Source: Enoplolaimus lenunculus (Eukaryota; Nematoda; Enoplea; Enoplida; Thoracostomopsidae). Taken from it: a stretch of DNA of 64,000 nt. The stretch is taken from the NCBI GenBank assembly GCA_030248215.1, contig JASANG010003092.1, forward strand, positions 372,001 to 436,000. The letters are read 5' to 3'. The notes beneath the pieces were generated by a model, which did not search any database, was not told the origin of the DNA, and worked only from the letters and a program-made list of their open reading frames with translations. The position numbers and the translations under genes were made by a program. Positions 1-12,600 of the stretch are shown one piece after another. Numbering within the stretch: position 1 is the stretch's first letter; each line of letters begins with the position of its first letter.

Positions 1-3000
1 CTGTCATGAGAATAGTATACCGACGCATTTGAACATATCGTTAAAAGGTCCATCTAAAAACGAAATAAAATCGTTAGATATAGTCCGAGTTTTATCTCAC
101 TTATGGCTGCCAGAATCGATTTCGTTGCCCCCAAACAAGTTATCCAAAATAAGTTCAAAATTTAAAAATCCACTGAACCATGCAAATAAACAATAACTTA
201 ACAAACAGCAAACGCATCCGGACACCAAGCGACAGCATCGTTCGCTAACTTTAGCGGTATCCTAATTATCAAACCCAACTGTCTGCAACAGATAAAGAAA
301 AAAGAAAAACTTTATAAAAGCCGTGTTAAAATGAGTTTACCTTAAACTGATCCAACGTTGCATACTCATCCTGGTTAATCTTTTCACGAATTGTGTAGAA
401 ATCCATTGGATACTCAATAACTGTTGAGTAATTCACTGCTTGCTTGTCAGTTGTTGGGTTCACAAAATATCGTCCAAAACTACGCCTAAAACAGTCAAGC
501 AAATAAAAAGTATGCCACATTTTTGGGAGTGTTAAGTAAATTTCAATTTTAAATGTGTTTACTCGGAAAATAGTGCTAGACATGGTTCCACGGGGTTCTG
601 TAAAACGTTATGATGAATCGCTAAAGATTAGCTTAAACCACATTTTTTCCACAGTTTTCTAAGAAATGCAGCACCTGGTAATTGAATCATGATACTTTTT
701 TCAAGTTCCAAATTTATCAATTTCTGTCGCGGATAAGGCAAAAGTTTTACCTGAAAGAAGTATGCTGCCAAGTTACAAAAACTACAACAAATACCTCTGA
801 TGACATGAATCAGAACGCTAGTATGATTAATTTGATTATTTTTAATTTTCTCGCAACTAAAAGCTCCTACCGTTCCAAAATATTCGTTAGCGTTTCAAGC
901 AATTGTTGAAATGGGCTGTACTTTGAAGTATCGAAATTCTGGGGTGGCGGTGGAGTCCCGCAGATCGGTTGCCCATCTTGGTCAGTTTTTAACTCGCTAA
1001 CGGTCACCGTATCACAGCTGTGCGACGGCGCAGAACAATCCATATCTGTTTTTGCAATGATTGAAACCGGTTGCATAACATGTTTTTCAAGATGAATTTG
1101 CACATCACTTATAACTGACGGAGCAGGTGACTGTTCGCATCGCTCAGCCTAAAACGAAAAGTGCATAACAAGTAGTGTGTATGATTTTTAAATTAACATA
1201 CATACTGTAATTTGTACATTTTTACTATGGTAGCTGGCCCAAACATTGAATAAAAACCAAGGATGGGCGGTCTCGGTCAAAAAAGCGAGACCGATACGAG
1301 GCCCAGCCCACCGAGACCGAGACTTTTGGTCTCGGTCACGGTCAATTTTTAATCGTTACCGAAAATAAAACGATTTTTAACAAAACATTTTAATATTTTT
1401 ATCTGCTTTGAATTGCCGATCCATACAATTAAACTACAAATCGCCACCAAAATTTATTTTTTACTTTATTTTTATTTTCCACTTGGCTACTGTCGCCATA
1501 TTCTTCGAACAGGCTCAGGACTAATCCCACTGTCTTAAAAACAACCTCGGCACAATCCCTAATTTAGAGCTATAGTGTTGTTTTTGCTCCCAGGAAAACC
1601 AAATAGACTGCAAAATATTTCAACATAGCGTGACGTTATAAATGCGTATGACCCATAATTTTACAAACGATGTCGTAAATGTTTTGAACGCGACAAAGCA
1701 ACTAGTTGTGTTTTGTCACAATAAAATCAAAGCGTTTTGGGTTTCCTTTCCAAAAAAGAATTTTAAGTAACCTAAGGGGTAATTCAGTTTTCAAATCGTT
1801 GTATAACCGAATAGCGGTGCTCCACAATCGTTCGCTGTCTACCCACCGAAAAAATTGTGTTCTTATAGTTTATCGTGTTTTTCATAGCTTTGTTGTTTTT
1901 CAGAATATCCGCTGGTAAGTATTGCGTAACTATGAAATTTCATAATTTCGCAAAAAAATTTCATTTGCAGCCATCACTTACTTCAACAATAAAGTCATAC
2001 ATTCACTGAATCCTCGACTTCTGTTCTCGGTCACAACCACCGAGACTAAAAAAACGAACCGAGACCTGCCAAATACGACCGAGACTTGCCGAGACCGAGG
2101 CTTCATCCCAGCATACCACACGCCATCACACAATCATTTTTCTAGCGTAGAAGAACACATTATAGTTCAAACCTTGTTTCTAGAACGCTTTGACTTTGGT
2201 TTGTCAATTGCGTAAACAATTTTACGTTTTCGAGGAGTTCGCTTAGAAGCTAATGATGCGTGAGATTCTGTTTTTGCGACCTGAAACAATAAATTTTGTT
2301 TTATACTAACAAGAGTTGCATACTTCGGTATCGATAAAATTGTTGCAGCTACGAGGCAAAACGGCTATTACTAATGGTTTGCTTCTTTACTACTGGCTTA
2401 TCCACAATGGAGATAGGGCTCCAGCAAGTTTCCATGCACCTCAGTAAGTTTTTGACGTCACTGGGCAAAGTTTCGGCGCCCCCCGGTTCATACCCATTCT
2501 CACATTTTTAAATTTTATGGTACATACGTCATTGGTTAAATCAGCTTACTTATAAATACAAACAGAAATGCATATGCATATGTACACAGAGACACTGACA
2601 CAGAAAAAATAATATAAACAAGTTCAGCTTGACCAGCACGAAAAATAGGTATATGCATAATGCCAAACAAACCTTTGGCTTGTCGTTGGCATCAAGTTCT
2701 GAGTCTTCTGAAAAAACATCAGTGCACAGTAAAATGTTAGTATTACAGTGCAGAAAATGTACTTTAATACAATTTCATCATGGTACGTGCGTACAGATTT
2801 AGAGAGAGCCAGAATTATTACAGGGAGTTTGTATTCCAATAACTACCCATTTAGGAATCAAGAACAGACTGGCCCTACAAAACATGCCCTGAAACGAAAC
2901 ACAAGTTCGTACATGAAGATGAGTGTCAGCAAATCTTATTAATTAGTCAAAAACATGGTAAAGATCCACATTTTTTTCATCGACGGAACTGGAACACGAA

Positions 3001-3188
3001 GAGGAATTGAACTTTTTCAGAAATTATAGTATATATAAAGAATCCAATTAACCGTTACGGACCACAATGTGTATAAATACATCACTTTAATACATACCTG
3101 ATCGTTCAGACTGCAATTCACCCACCGTGGAACTTTTAAGCCTTTCAAGTGGTTGTTCATCATCGGAACTGTCATTTCCATTTTTCAT
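1..3188 (-). CDS. BRD7/BRD9-type bromodomain protein, 5' part (gene continues past the left edge)
   Basis: Six exons on the minus strand, in order: 3188-3098, 2707-2673, 2280-2173, 1148-871, 485-341 and 53-1. All junctions are GT/AG and phases agree, giving about 236 residues before the window ends. The protein opens with an acidic, charged stretch (MKNGNDSSDDEQPLERLK), then a basic nuclear-localisation-like patch (KRTPRKRKIVYAI), then the segment ending TLTNILER that in BRD7/BRD9 directly precedes the bromodomain. The bromodomain follows: NYSTVIEYPMDFYTIREKI matches the BRD7/9 GYSMIIKHPMDF region, and the last exon (LLTICSNASVYYSHDS) matches LMCTNAMIYN. BRD7/9 proteins are subunits of SWI/SNF (PBAF and GBAF) remodelers; the C. 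elegans relative is swsn-9. The Asn that normally binds acetyl-lysine is a Tyr here. The start ATG is the first in frame with exon 1; the C-terminal half is outside the window. Confidence 0.87.
1260..2110. mobile_element. GGTCTC-rich element, copy 1 (about 850 bp, inverted ends)
   Basis: Both ends are packed with GGTCTCGG / CCGAGACC motifs in inverted orientation (GGATGGGCGGTCTCGGTC at the left, GACCGAGGCTTCATCCC at the right). The middle is AT-rich and shares the segment around 1796-1850 (TAGCGGTGCTCCACAATCG) with the copy at 5883-6538. It lies in an intron of the bromodomain gene. It has no open reading frame of its own, so it looks like a non-autonomous DNA transposon. No clear target duplication was found. 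Confidence 0.6.
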
Positions 3189-3588
3189 TTTATTATGAGA
3201 TGAAGTTAGCAGGTGGATTCCTATAAACTATTAGGCATAATACGTACCATTGTCGGCATATGTGCACGGTAAGTATATGCAAAGAGCAAAGAATAAATTG
3301 CCATACATGCGCATTGCGCACATGCGTGGTCATTAACTTTGGGCAAAACTTCGAATAGGAATCGCAGCGGACAGTATACGTAGTTACTTAGAGGATTCAC
3401 AAAGATTGACACTGCCAACAGAAAGCCAATGGATTCGAGTAGTTGCATTCGCGGTCTGGGACAACCGCCTGTAAAAAGATGGATGTTGGCATATGTGCCC
3501 GGTAACAGTATGAAAACTGGAAAGGATAATTACCAAACATGTGCACATATACCAGCTGTTGCAATCGACCGTTTGGTGTATCGGTGGC

Positions 3589-4006
3589 CAGGGGGCGACC
3601 TGATATTGATTTACCGGAACAAAAACCGGATACGGATAGTGAAGTTTTTACCGGAACACGAACCGGCTTCCGGATATTGTTTGTTAAAATAATTTATTTT
3701 TTTCGCTAAATTTTTTAGCGTAATCAAATTGCTGCGGAAAAACTGAAATTATTTAATGCAAAAATGCGTTTATATCTCGCGCGCTTACATAAGTCAAAAG
3801 TAGGTAAAAACGTATCAAAACTTGAACTTCTTGGCTTGCCCAGAAATGTTATCGCAGTAACATCTTACAGACGATCACTTGTAAAATCCAGTTTTGTGAT
3901 ATTCGTCACCCCAACCGAAAATATCCGGTAAGATTATACCGGATACCGGAACCGGATATGTTTTTGCCGGATATTACACCGGAACAGGATATCCGGTCGC
4001 ACAGAA
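3589..4006. mobile_element. CCGGATAT-type MITE (about 418 bp)
   Basis: The left end contains GGCGACCTGATATTGATTTACC and the right end its inverted form, GGATATCCGGTCGCAC. The flanks are TCGGTGGC and GCGGTGGC, a 7-of-8 match to an 8-bp target duplication. Subterminal regions are rich in CCGGATA / ACCGGA motifs. The interior is AT-rich with no coding capacity. Related sequence occurs at 9095-9185 and 14347-14722. Confidence 0.6.
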
Positions 4007-4645
4007 GCGGTGGCACACTTGACTCGAGCGCAACAGAGTCGAGGATGATTCCCACTTCGAAAAGAAGTCGTACAGAACGCATGTTCCAACAACCACAATC
4101 AACTATATGTCTTGCTTCAACTAACTTAATTTATCTATCGTTCACATACAGCGCTTATTTTATATACAAATCTTAATATTGCACTAAAAATTAAACTAGC
4201 TAAGTATATTAAGTAGAACCCGTACCCAATGTTCCGTAGATGATATTGAGACTTATTTTTAGTTGTTATGCACAAAACCTTTGTTCAGTAAAACGGACTG
4301 CAGTAATCACTACATCCGCCTATTTTACAATCAATACAGTGCCTGAATAACGCCACAGTCTGTTTTCCTTCATTGTTAGATTCGACAGGCATCAAATGTG
4401 TTGCTTAAAAAATTTTTAACCTTAATATTAGATAGCTGTACGCATGTAGATTAAAACACGAGACCAATTAATTAACAATGGGTTTATTTGTTTTCAATTT
4501 GCATTTAGCGAGTAATACCGTTGTTTACACCTAATACTAGTTAAAGCATGGCTATTACCGCCTTCATATTGTAGATAGATTTAGCTACATTTTTTGTAGG
4601 ATTATACTGGAAATAGTTCAGCAGCATCCCCACTTTGGTTGTTGC

Positions 4646-4965
4646 CAGGGTACAACCGGAATTACAATTTACCGGAACCGGAATTTGAAAATTTTACCGG
4701 AACTGGAACAGGAAAGTGAAAAATGCATTTCACCAAAAATTTCATTTTAATCTTATTTTTGCTGTGTTTTTTGTGAAATAACGTTAGTCGAACATAGGTA
4801 TTTATTTTATTTGTTGTATTTTAGATTTTCATCATCGACTGAAGTGAAATCCACCATCAATGGCTTATATTCGGAGTACAAGTGGCTTTGAAAAGAGATC
4901 CGGTAAAAATTTACCGGAACCAGAAGGTGAAAAAATGCCGGAACCGGAATTCCGGTTGCACCCTG
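4646..4965. mobile_element. hAT-like MITE, ACCGGA family
   Basis: Begins CAGGGTACAACCGGAATTAC and ends CCGGTTGCACCCTG, with the same interior as the intact copy at 5389-5773. The flanks (GTTGTTGC and GTTGCTGC, the second offset by one base) are a near match to an 8-bp duplication. It has lost about 60 bp of the right-hand interior relative to its neighbour. Confidence 0.75.
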
Positions 4966-5388
4966 TTGCTGCAATACTTTTAAGCTACTCGTGCGATTTC
5001 TGATATTTCCTTGATGAAGTGAACAGTTGGAACACTTCGCAGAACCCACGCCCGTTTTAGGAGAACTATCGAGCGCCGAAACAATTTTCATGTTAAAGGT
5101 TTCTAGATATTAGTTGTTAAAAATCGTTGCTCGATGCTGCAAATGTGAACTGATTTCTGCTGCGTGGTTCTAATAATACCCGTTGTCCACCTTTAAAAAT
5201 TTGAGATTTCTGTCAGTCTGGTCAAATATGAAATTACCCTGGGCTCGAATGTACTAAAATTTGCGCAAAATCGTTCCCTCATTCAGCCCAGGCTGAAAAG
5301 CGCCGCATAATACTTTTGTTTCTGTGACACAGACTAGCAGGGCGCACACGGAATTCCGATTATAATTTCAATTCAAATCCAGTGTGAG

Positions 5389-5773
5389 CAGGGTGCAACC
5401 GGAATTACAATTTACCGGAACCGGAATTTGAAAATTTTACCGGAACCGGAACCGGAAAGTGAAAAACGCATTTCACCAAAAATTTCATTTTAATCGTATT
5501 TTTTGCTCTATTATTTGTGAAATAACCTTAGTCGAACATAGGTATTTATTTTATTTGTTGTATTTTAGATTTTCATCATCGACTGAAGTGAAATCCACCA
5601 GCAATGGCTTATATTTGGAGTACAATTGGCTTTCAAAAGAGATTCTTAAAAATTAGCAAAGTTAAGAAAACGGCCAAATTATAATACCGGAATTTTTAAA
5701 TCCGGTAAAAATTTACCGGAACCGGAAGGTGAAAAAATGCCGGAACCGGAACCGGAATTCCGGTTGCACCCTG
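5389..5773. mobile_element. hAT-like MITE, ACCGGA family (reference copy, 385 bp)
   Basis: Terminal inverted repeats CAGGGTGCAACCGGAATT / AATTCCGGTTGCACCCTG, flanked by a perfect 8-bp target duplication AGTGTGAG (5381-5388 and 5774-5781). ACCGGA and its complement are iterated inward from both ends. The CAGGG terminus with an 8-bp duplication is the signature of hAT-superfamily elements. No transposase is encoded, so this is a non-autonomous copy. Confidence 0.9.
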
Positions 5774-5882
5774 AGTGTGAGATAATAGTTTCTGGTCCAC
5801 TCACATTGCTATACGGCAATAAGTGAAAGTGGTAGCATTTTAACTGACGAATCGGTATTTTTTGTGTACGTTAATCGGCACC

Positions 5883-6538
5883 AGAGATGACAATCTCGAT
5901 CTCGGCAAGTCTCGGTACTTGACAGGTCTAAGTCGTGGTCTCGGTCTCGCTGTTTTAAGTCTCGGTGGTTTGGAACCGAGATTAGAAGTTGAGGGTTCAG
6001 CAGATGTATGACTGTATTGTTGAATAACATTTTTCAGTAAAATTACTTATAAAATTTCCTAGTTACGCAATAATTACGAGCAGACATTCTGAAAAATACA
6101 AAAAACTATAAAAACACAAAAAACTACGAAAACAACATTAGAAGTAGTTTATTTTGAAAATTTTAATTTTTTTCGGTGACGACCAAAAATTGACCAAAGC
6201 CGAGACCTATCTTGACCGGTTTCGGTAGTCAGGTCTCGGTCTCGGTTTTTAACCTAGGGTTTTGGGCCATTCTATTTCTGAAATCGGGGCCATTCTGTTT
6301 CTGAAATCGTTGTATAACCAGGTAGCGGTGCTCCACAATCGTTCGTTGTCTGTGTTGCTAGGCGAAATGCGCAAATACTTCCGGGCCAAAGCTGCGATCT
6401 AAGGAAAATTTTTGTTATTTCTTATCGCTTTTCACCTCGTCGGTCTCGGTTTGCAAACCGTCGAGACTGAAAAAAGCGAGCGAGACCAGCCAAATCCTGA
6501 GACTTGCGGAGACCGAGACCGGGGCCACCCATTCCTGG
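5883..6538. mobile_element. GGTCTC-rich element, copy 2
   Basis: Same architecture and orientation as the copy at 1260-2110: the left end carries CTCGATCTCGGCAAGTCTCGG, the right end CGGAGACCGAGACCGGG, and the shared internal segment is at 6306-6360. It sits about 120 bp upstream of the ATAD5 start codon, so it lies in or next to the promoter of that gene. Confidence 0.6.
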
Positions 6539-6661
6539 AATCGTAATATATTGTTGCTTCACTAATTGGGGTTAAGTTTATTTACATGATGCATTGTTTG
6601 TGTTGCTTCGTTTGAATATTAGATTGTTATGGCTGCACTTTAATCAAACAACAACAACTCT

Positions 6662-9600
6662 ATGTTGGCAAGCGATAATTTGGAAATCGAAGCATGGACT
6701 CCTGCTAGCGAATTCTTTGCCGATTATTCAGCTTCATTTTCAACTATGAGGCAGGCAGACTCGCCAAATGATTTATTAGAAAACGAATGTTCTCGTGCTA
6801 GTCAGGAAACCATACAATTTCTTCTGGCGTCAATCGATAAATCGGATGCTGAGACACGACAACGTATATTATCTACACCCGTGCATATCACTTACAGGCG
6901 AAATGCCAAAGCGAACTCAGCGGACTCATGTGTAACTACTTTGATTGGGAGTCCTAAACCGGAAACGCATCGTAGGTCAGTTACAAAATTAAAACCTTAC
7001 TCGAGCTGCGATCCAGAAGAAACGCCGGTTATTTTGTCTGGGAAAAATCGAATTGCAACATTTAACGCTAACGTTCAGGGTCAGCCAGCCACTTTTCGGC
7101 ACAAATATGTCCAACAAATGAAGGGTAAAGTAAAAGAAAATCCAGTGCAAAATGTTGGAAACCGTAATTCGTTGCATAGCAAAAACACAGATTCAGTTCC
7201 TGATTATCCGTTAAAGTCATCGGTATCGAACATTGAAGTGTCCAAAGGCGATGATATTTCTAACAAACTTAAACCTTTAACTTGTGATAGAAGTAGGGGA
7301 ATTCGTTCGTTTTTAATTGATACAAAAGAGTCGAATGTAAACGACCTAGAAAACAGTTCAAGACGAATTCATCATGCAGGGAATACCCTTCACTGTAAAC
7401 TGTTGAATGGGCAAAAGTCGAACGATTCAAATCTAAATCAAGATAGCAACATGAACATCGAACGTCAACCCGGTCTTCGGCGGAAGTAAGTGTCTAAAAA
7501 TATATATTAGAAATGTCCCAGAGCCATGAATTTACCCGGGCAGGTGCCAGAAAAATACACTGCAACTTCAAATTTTATGTACATTCTTTTTGTGTAAACA
7601 TCTTCCTGGGAGCAGGGTACCGTTATATTGAGTTGCGGTTTCGCTTAAAATTAGGTTCACTGTTCGCAATTAGTTCTGATTCCGATTACAAATTTGAAAT
7701 ATTGTAACAAGCGGGCTTTTCAGTTCTCGTTCCTGGTGAAGCCGTTTTTCGGCAAAGCTCGGGGTTCCGCGAAGCGTTTTATGTTTTGTACTCTGGGGTC
7801 GAAAGGTGGATGTCCGTCCGTCCGTCTGTAAGTCCGAAAAGAATCTCAGAAACGGCTGAACCGATTTTGATAAACTTTTTGTTTGAAAGCCAACTATCCT
7901 GGGTTGTAAACCTCGCTTTGGGGTTTTAAAATTTTAAGCCGTTCATTAGCTACAGGCTAATTTGCATAATTAGTTAAGCCTAAATTAGGACTTTCTACCC
8001 TATTTCACTAATTATTAAAGTTACAAGCAATCTAATTTCAGCGTTAAAGGGTTTTGGTGTGCGAGGAATCTGAATAGATTGTTTACAAACTTCCAAATTC
8101 ATAATTGAGTAGTTAGCTAATAGATAATTTGCATATTAACATAGTTTATAGCCTAAATTTGGACTTTTTACAATATTTCACTAATTATTAAGGTTAAAAG
8201 CACTCCAATTTCAGCACTAAAGGGTTTTTATGTGCGAGGAATTTGAATAAATTGTTTACAAACCTTCAAAACCGATAATTGAATGGTTAGCTAATAGCTG
8301 ATTTGCATATTAGCGTACGTATCGGTTTTGGAGGTATGTAAATAAATTATTCAAATTCCTTGCACCGAAGAACCCTTCAGCAACCCTAATCATTAGCGAA
8401 ATATTGTAAAAAACCGTAGGTAAGGCATATCAATTTTGCTTATATGCAAATTAGCTATTAGCTAACTATTCAGTTATAGGTTTTGAAGGTTTGTAGACAA
8501 TATATTTAAAATCTTCGCATCCAAAAACCCTTTATTGTTGACATTGGAGTGCTTGTAACGATAATAATTAGTGAAATATTTTAAAAAGTCCTAATTTAGG
8601 CTTAACAATTATGCTAATATGCAAATTAGTTATTAGCTAATTATTCAATTATCGGTGATGGAGGATTGTAAACAATTTATTCAGATTTCTCGTACTAAAA
8701 CCCGTTAGTACTGAAATTAAATACTTGTAACCCTAATATTTATTGAAATACAGTAAAAAGTCCTAACGCAGGCTTAACGAATTATGCAAATTAGCCTGTA
8801 GCTAATAAACGGCTCAACATTTTAAAACCCCAATGCGAGGTTAACATCTCAGGATAATAAGTTTTCAAATTATAAAAAGTTTATCAAAATCGGTTTAGTG
8901 GTTCTTGACATTCTTTTCGGACGGACAGACGGCCGGACGGACAGACCACATCCTTTCTACCACCAAGTACAAAACATAAAGCGCTTCGCGAAACTTGCCG
9001 TTCATGGTACTGTATATATCGTCTTGCCCCGACACTCGTTAACCCCGGGTACCGAGGCAGGGGTCCGGCCCTGGGACATCTCTAAAGTATATTAGAGTGC
9101 GACCGGATATTAATTTACCGTAACCGGGTACGGATATTGAAATTTTGACCGCAACAAGAACCGGATATTTTATATTAAAATAAATTTTTCCGCTGTATTT
9201 TTAGCATGGTCAAGATTTTAGTCTGTTATGAAGTTCAAAATTTCTGCTGATAAACTGAAATTATTTAAGGCAAAAATGTGTTTTACTCTCGCTTACTTAC
9301 ATGGGTTAAAAGTAGCAGAAACGTATTAGAACTTGAACTTCTTATAAACTTGTTATGTTTGAAAGCTTATTAACCTGGGGAATTAACCTCGCATGAAAGT
9401 TTTAAAATTTTAAGCCGTTTATCTGCTACAGGCTAATTTGCATAATTGGTTAAGCCTAAATTAGGACATTATAATTAGGGTTACAAGCAACCTAATTTCA
9501 GTATTAAAGGGTTTTGGGTACGAGAAATCAGAATAAAATGTCTATAAACCTGCGAAACCGATAATTGCACTTAGCTAATACCTAGTTTGCATATAAGCTT

Positions 9601-12600
9601 ACTTAGTTAAGCCTGAATCAGGACTTTTTAAATTATTTGACTGATTATTAGGCTTACAAGCAATTTAATTCAGCACTTAGGGTTTTTATGTGCTAGCAGT
9701 CGAAATAAATTATTTATAAACCTTCAAGACCGATAATTAAATACCTAGTTAGTTAATAGTTAATTTGCATAGTAGCTTAACTAATAAGATTAAATTAGGA
9801 CTTTTTAAATTATTAAGGGTTTTTGGGTTGCCATCGATCGTCTAATTGAATAGTTAGCCAATAGCTAATTTGGATAAAAGCTCAATTAGCTAAGTGTAAA
9901 TTAAGACTTTCTAAATTATTTCATTCAGGGTGCAACCGGAATTACTATTTACCGGAACCGGAATTTGAAAATTTTACCGGAACCGGAACCGGAAAGTGAA
10001 AAATGCATTTCAACAAAAATTTCATTTTAATCTTATTTTTTACTCTATTATTTGTGAAATAACCTTAGTCGAACATAGGTATTTATTTTATTTGTTGTAT
10101 TTTAGATTTTCATTATCGACTGAAGTGAAATCCACCATCAATGGCTTATAATAGTACAAGTGGCTTTCAAGAGATTCTTAAAAATTAGTAAAGTTAAGAA
10201 AACAGCCAAATTATAACACCGGAATTTTTAAATCCGGTAAAAATTTACCGGAACCGGGATCGGAAGGTGAAAAAATGCCGGAACCGGAATTCCGGTTGCA
10301 CCTGATTTCAGTGATTATTAGGGTTACAACAACCAATCAAATTGAGTACTAAAGGGTTTTCGGGTGCGAAAAATCTGAATAAATTGTTTATAACTCTTCA
10401 AAACTGATCAATGAATAATTAGCTAATAACTAAGTATTGCAAAGTACGTAGGTCAAACTATTCGTTTGTGCTTTACGTATAAGTTTGGAATGTTTAACTA
10501 GACTGAATAAAAAGTAAGTATGCCCGGGCTTCGCTCAATACATGTAGTTCTGCTACGACTGGTTTAAATTGTTTATTGCTTAAAAATGAAATACATATGT
10601 CGGTCAATGTTGGATTCGGGTTTTTAACAACCGAATCCGAACCAACTACAAAGTTTTGCCAAATCCAAATACCGGGACCGGAAAGTGAAAAATACATACC
10701 ACCGAAAAATTCATTTTAATTTTCTTTCTTTGCTATACTACTGGTGAAATAATCTTAGAAGCTGTCTCGGGGCCTGGCCTCTGTTCCTAAGAAGGACTTT
10801 CAAGTAGATAGTAATAAACGGTATATGTAGCTGTTTTATATGAGGAAAAATTTGTACCATAAGATTTCATGCTAGTGTTGCTATGACTCTAAATCCTCTG
10901 GCTTATGTATCGTTCACAATAAAAAGTTTCATTTTTCTTTTACCACCGATTTTTTATCATTCTGCAATTGTCTTTTAGGCGTCTTCCCAGAAGGTCCTCG
11001 ATGGTTGCTTGTAATTATTCTGGTAACTGCTCCGTCGCTGCAACCGCGTGTAGTTCTGTGGATGGCGCCTGTATCTCAAACACAAAAACTATTAGAAAAC
11101 GGCAATCATTAAATGGATTGACGACAGCCAGTAACAGCAACAAGTGCCTTGTTTCTCCAAGTGGTATTGTAAACGCTAAAGCACCACCTATTTTTAAACC
11201 AAGGACAGTCAAAATCACTCGGATTAACCCGCATGTGCAATCTGGCCAAGGGGATTCGATCTGTGACCGCAGTGCAGGCGGCGAGAAAATTACTTCAGAA
11301 GAGAATTCTGATAGCAGTGGGACATTATTGGAAACTGTTGATGTTTCTGATGACGGAACAGGTGCATTTGAAATGGGTTATGGAATTAACGGCAGTCTAA
11401 ACTGTGTATCAGGCAGCGTAACTGGTCCTGAAGGTGCTATGACTTCAAGAACTGCTGCTACTAAAACTGGTATTTCGGAAGGTGTAGTTGCTAGCCCTGT
11501 CGTTAGCAAAGAAGACGGTGTAAATTTAGTTTATTTAAGACGGAGCAGCAGAATTCCGAAGGTCAGTGCTGGTAATTTGAGTAGAACCACGGCTGCAGTC
11601 AATATTCCTTGTCCTAAAAAGTCCGCTAGAAAACCGGCTCCTCTTCCGGTCATAGAGGTTATTCACGAAATTTTGCCGCCGTTAAACCTTAAGTCGGTCC
11701 TAAAACTGGCTGGCATAACCACGAAAAAGACAGCAGAAGATGATGGTCACCCAACTACTATGAGTGTCGATTGTGCAGAAACAGTTACGACGCCCAAAGC
11801 AATGGTAGCTACCAATAAAGCAACCACGGACGTAGAAGAATTTACGATTTTTTCATCTCCTGTTAGAGAACCGTAAGTTGTGTAAAACGTGTGACGTGTA
11901 TATGCATATTATTTTGGTACCTTCTGTGGTTGTTGGTTTTTGTCATTTGGTTAGCTCGTGCTTTCGCAGAACATTTTATATACATAAATTAAGATTTGCC
12001 CTGTAGCCGGTTCTAATTGGGGCTGAAGTAAATTACCTGCGAATCCAGTTACAATATTTCATTCTCTTTCAGCTTCAATCAAAACTATTAACGAGGAAAA
12101 TATTAAATTCAAAACCGCATACAGTGACTTAAAATACCTAATCAATCACAGCACAATCCTTATGTACTTGGAAAGAAGGCGCAAATGAGAAACTGTTGTT
12201 TTTAGAAATAACTATATATTAAAAGAAAAGTAATTTTAGTTTAGCGTATTGTGTATAACAATTCTTTAACCAAACACTGACACTGGAAATACCAGGAAAT
12301 CTGGTTGAAAATGATGGTTTTTTGTTATCTGCAACCGACGGGAATGTGCGGTCTCGTTATTTGGCTGGTGTTTGGCTCGTTTTTGTCTTTGACAATCATT
12401 GTTATTGTGTTGCAGTATATATAATTTTTAAAGCTCATTATATCCCTGGTTTCAGCAAATACTAATATTTTCAGCAAATAGTAATATTTGTTTCTCTCAG
12501 TACAGTTAACTTAACAAATAAGCCGAGCAAAAATTTGTTTGTACGTACTTGCCTTTTGAAAATAGTTGCTTTTCGGTAACACGGTTTTACTTGCTGTCTA

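Noticed and set aside
6989-7177. Minus-strand reading frame under ATAD5 exon 1
   Set aside because: Shadow of the coding exon on the other strand, without family similarity.
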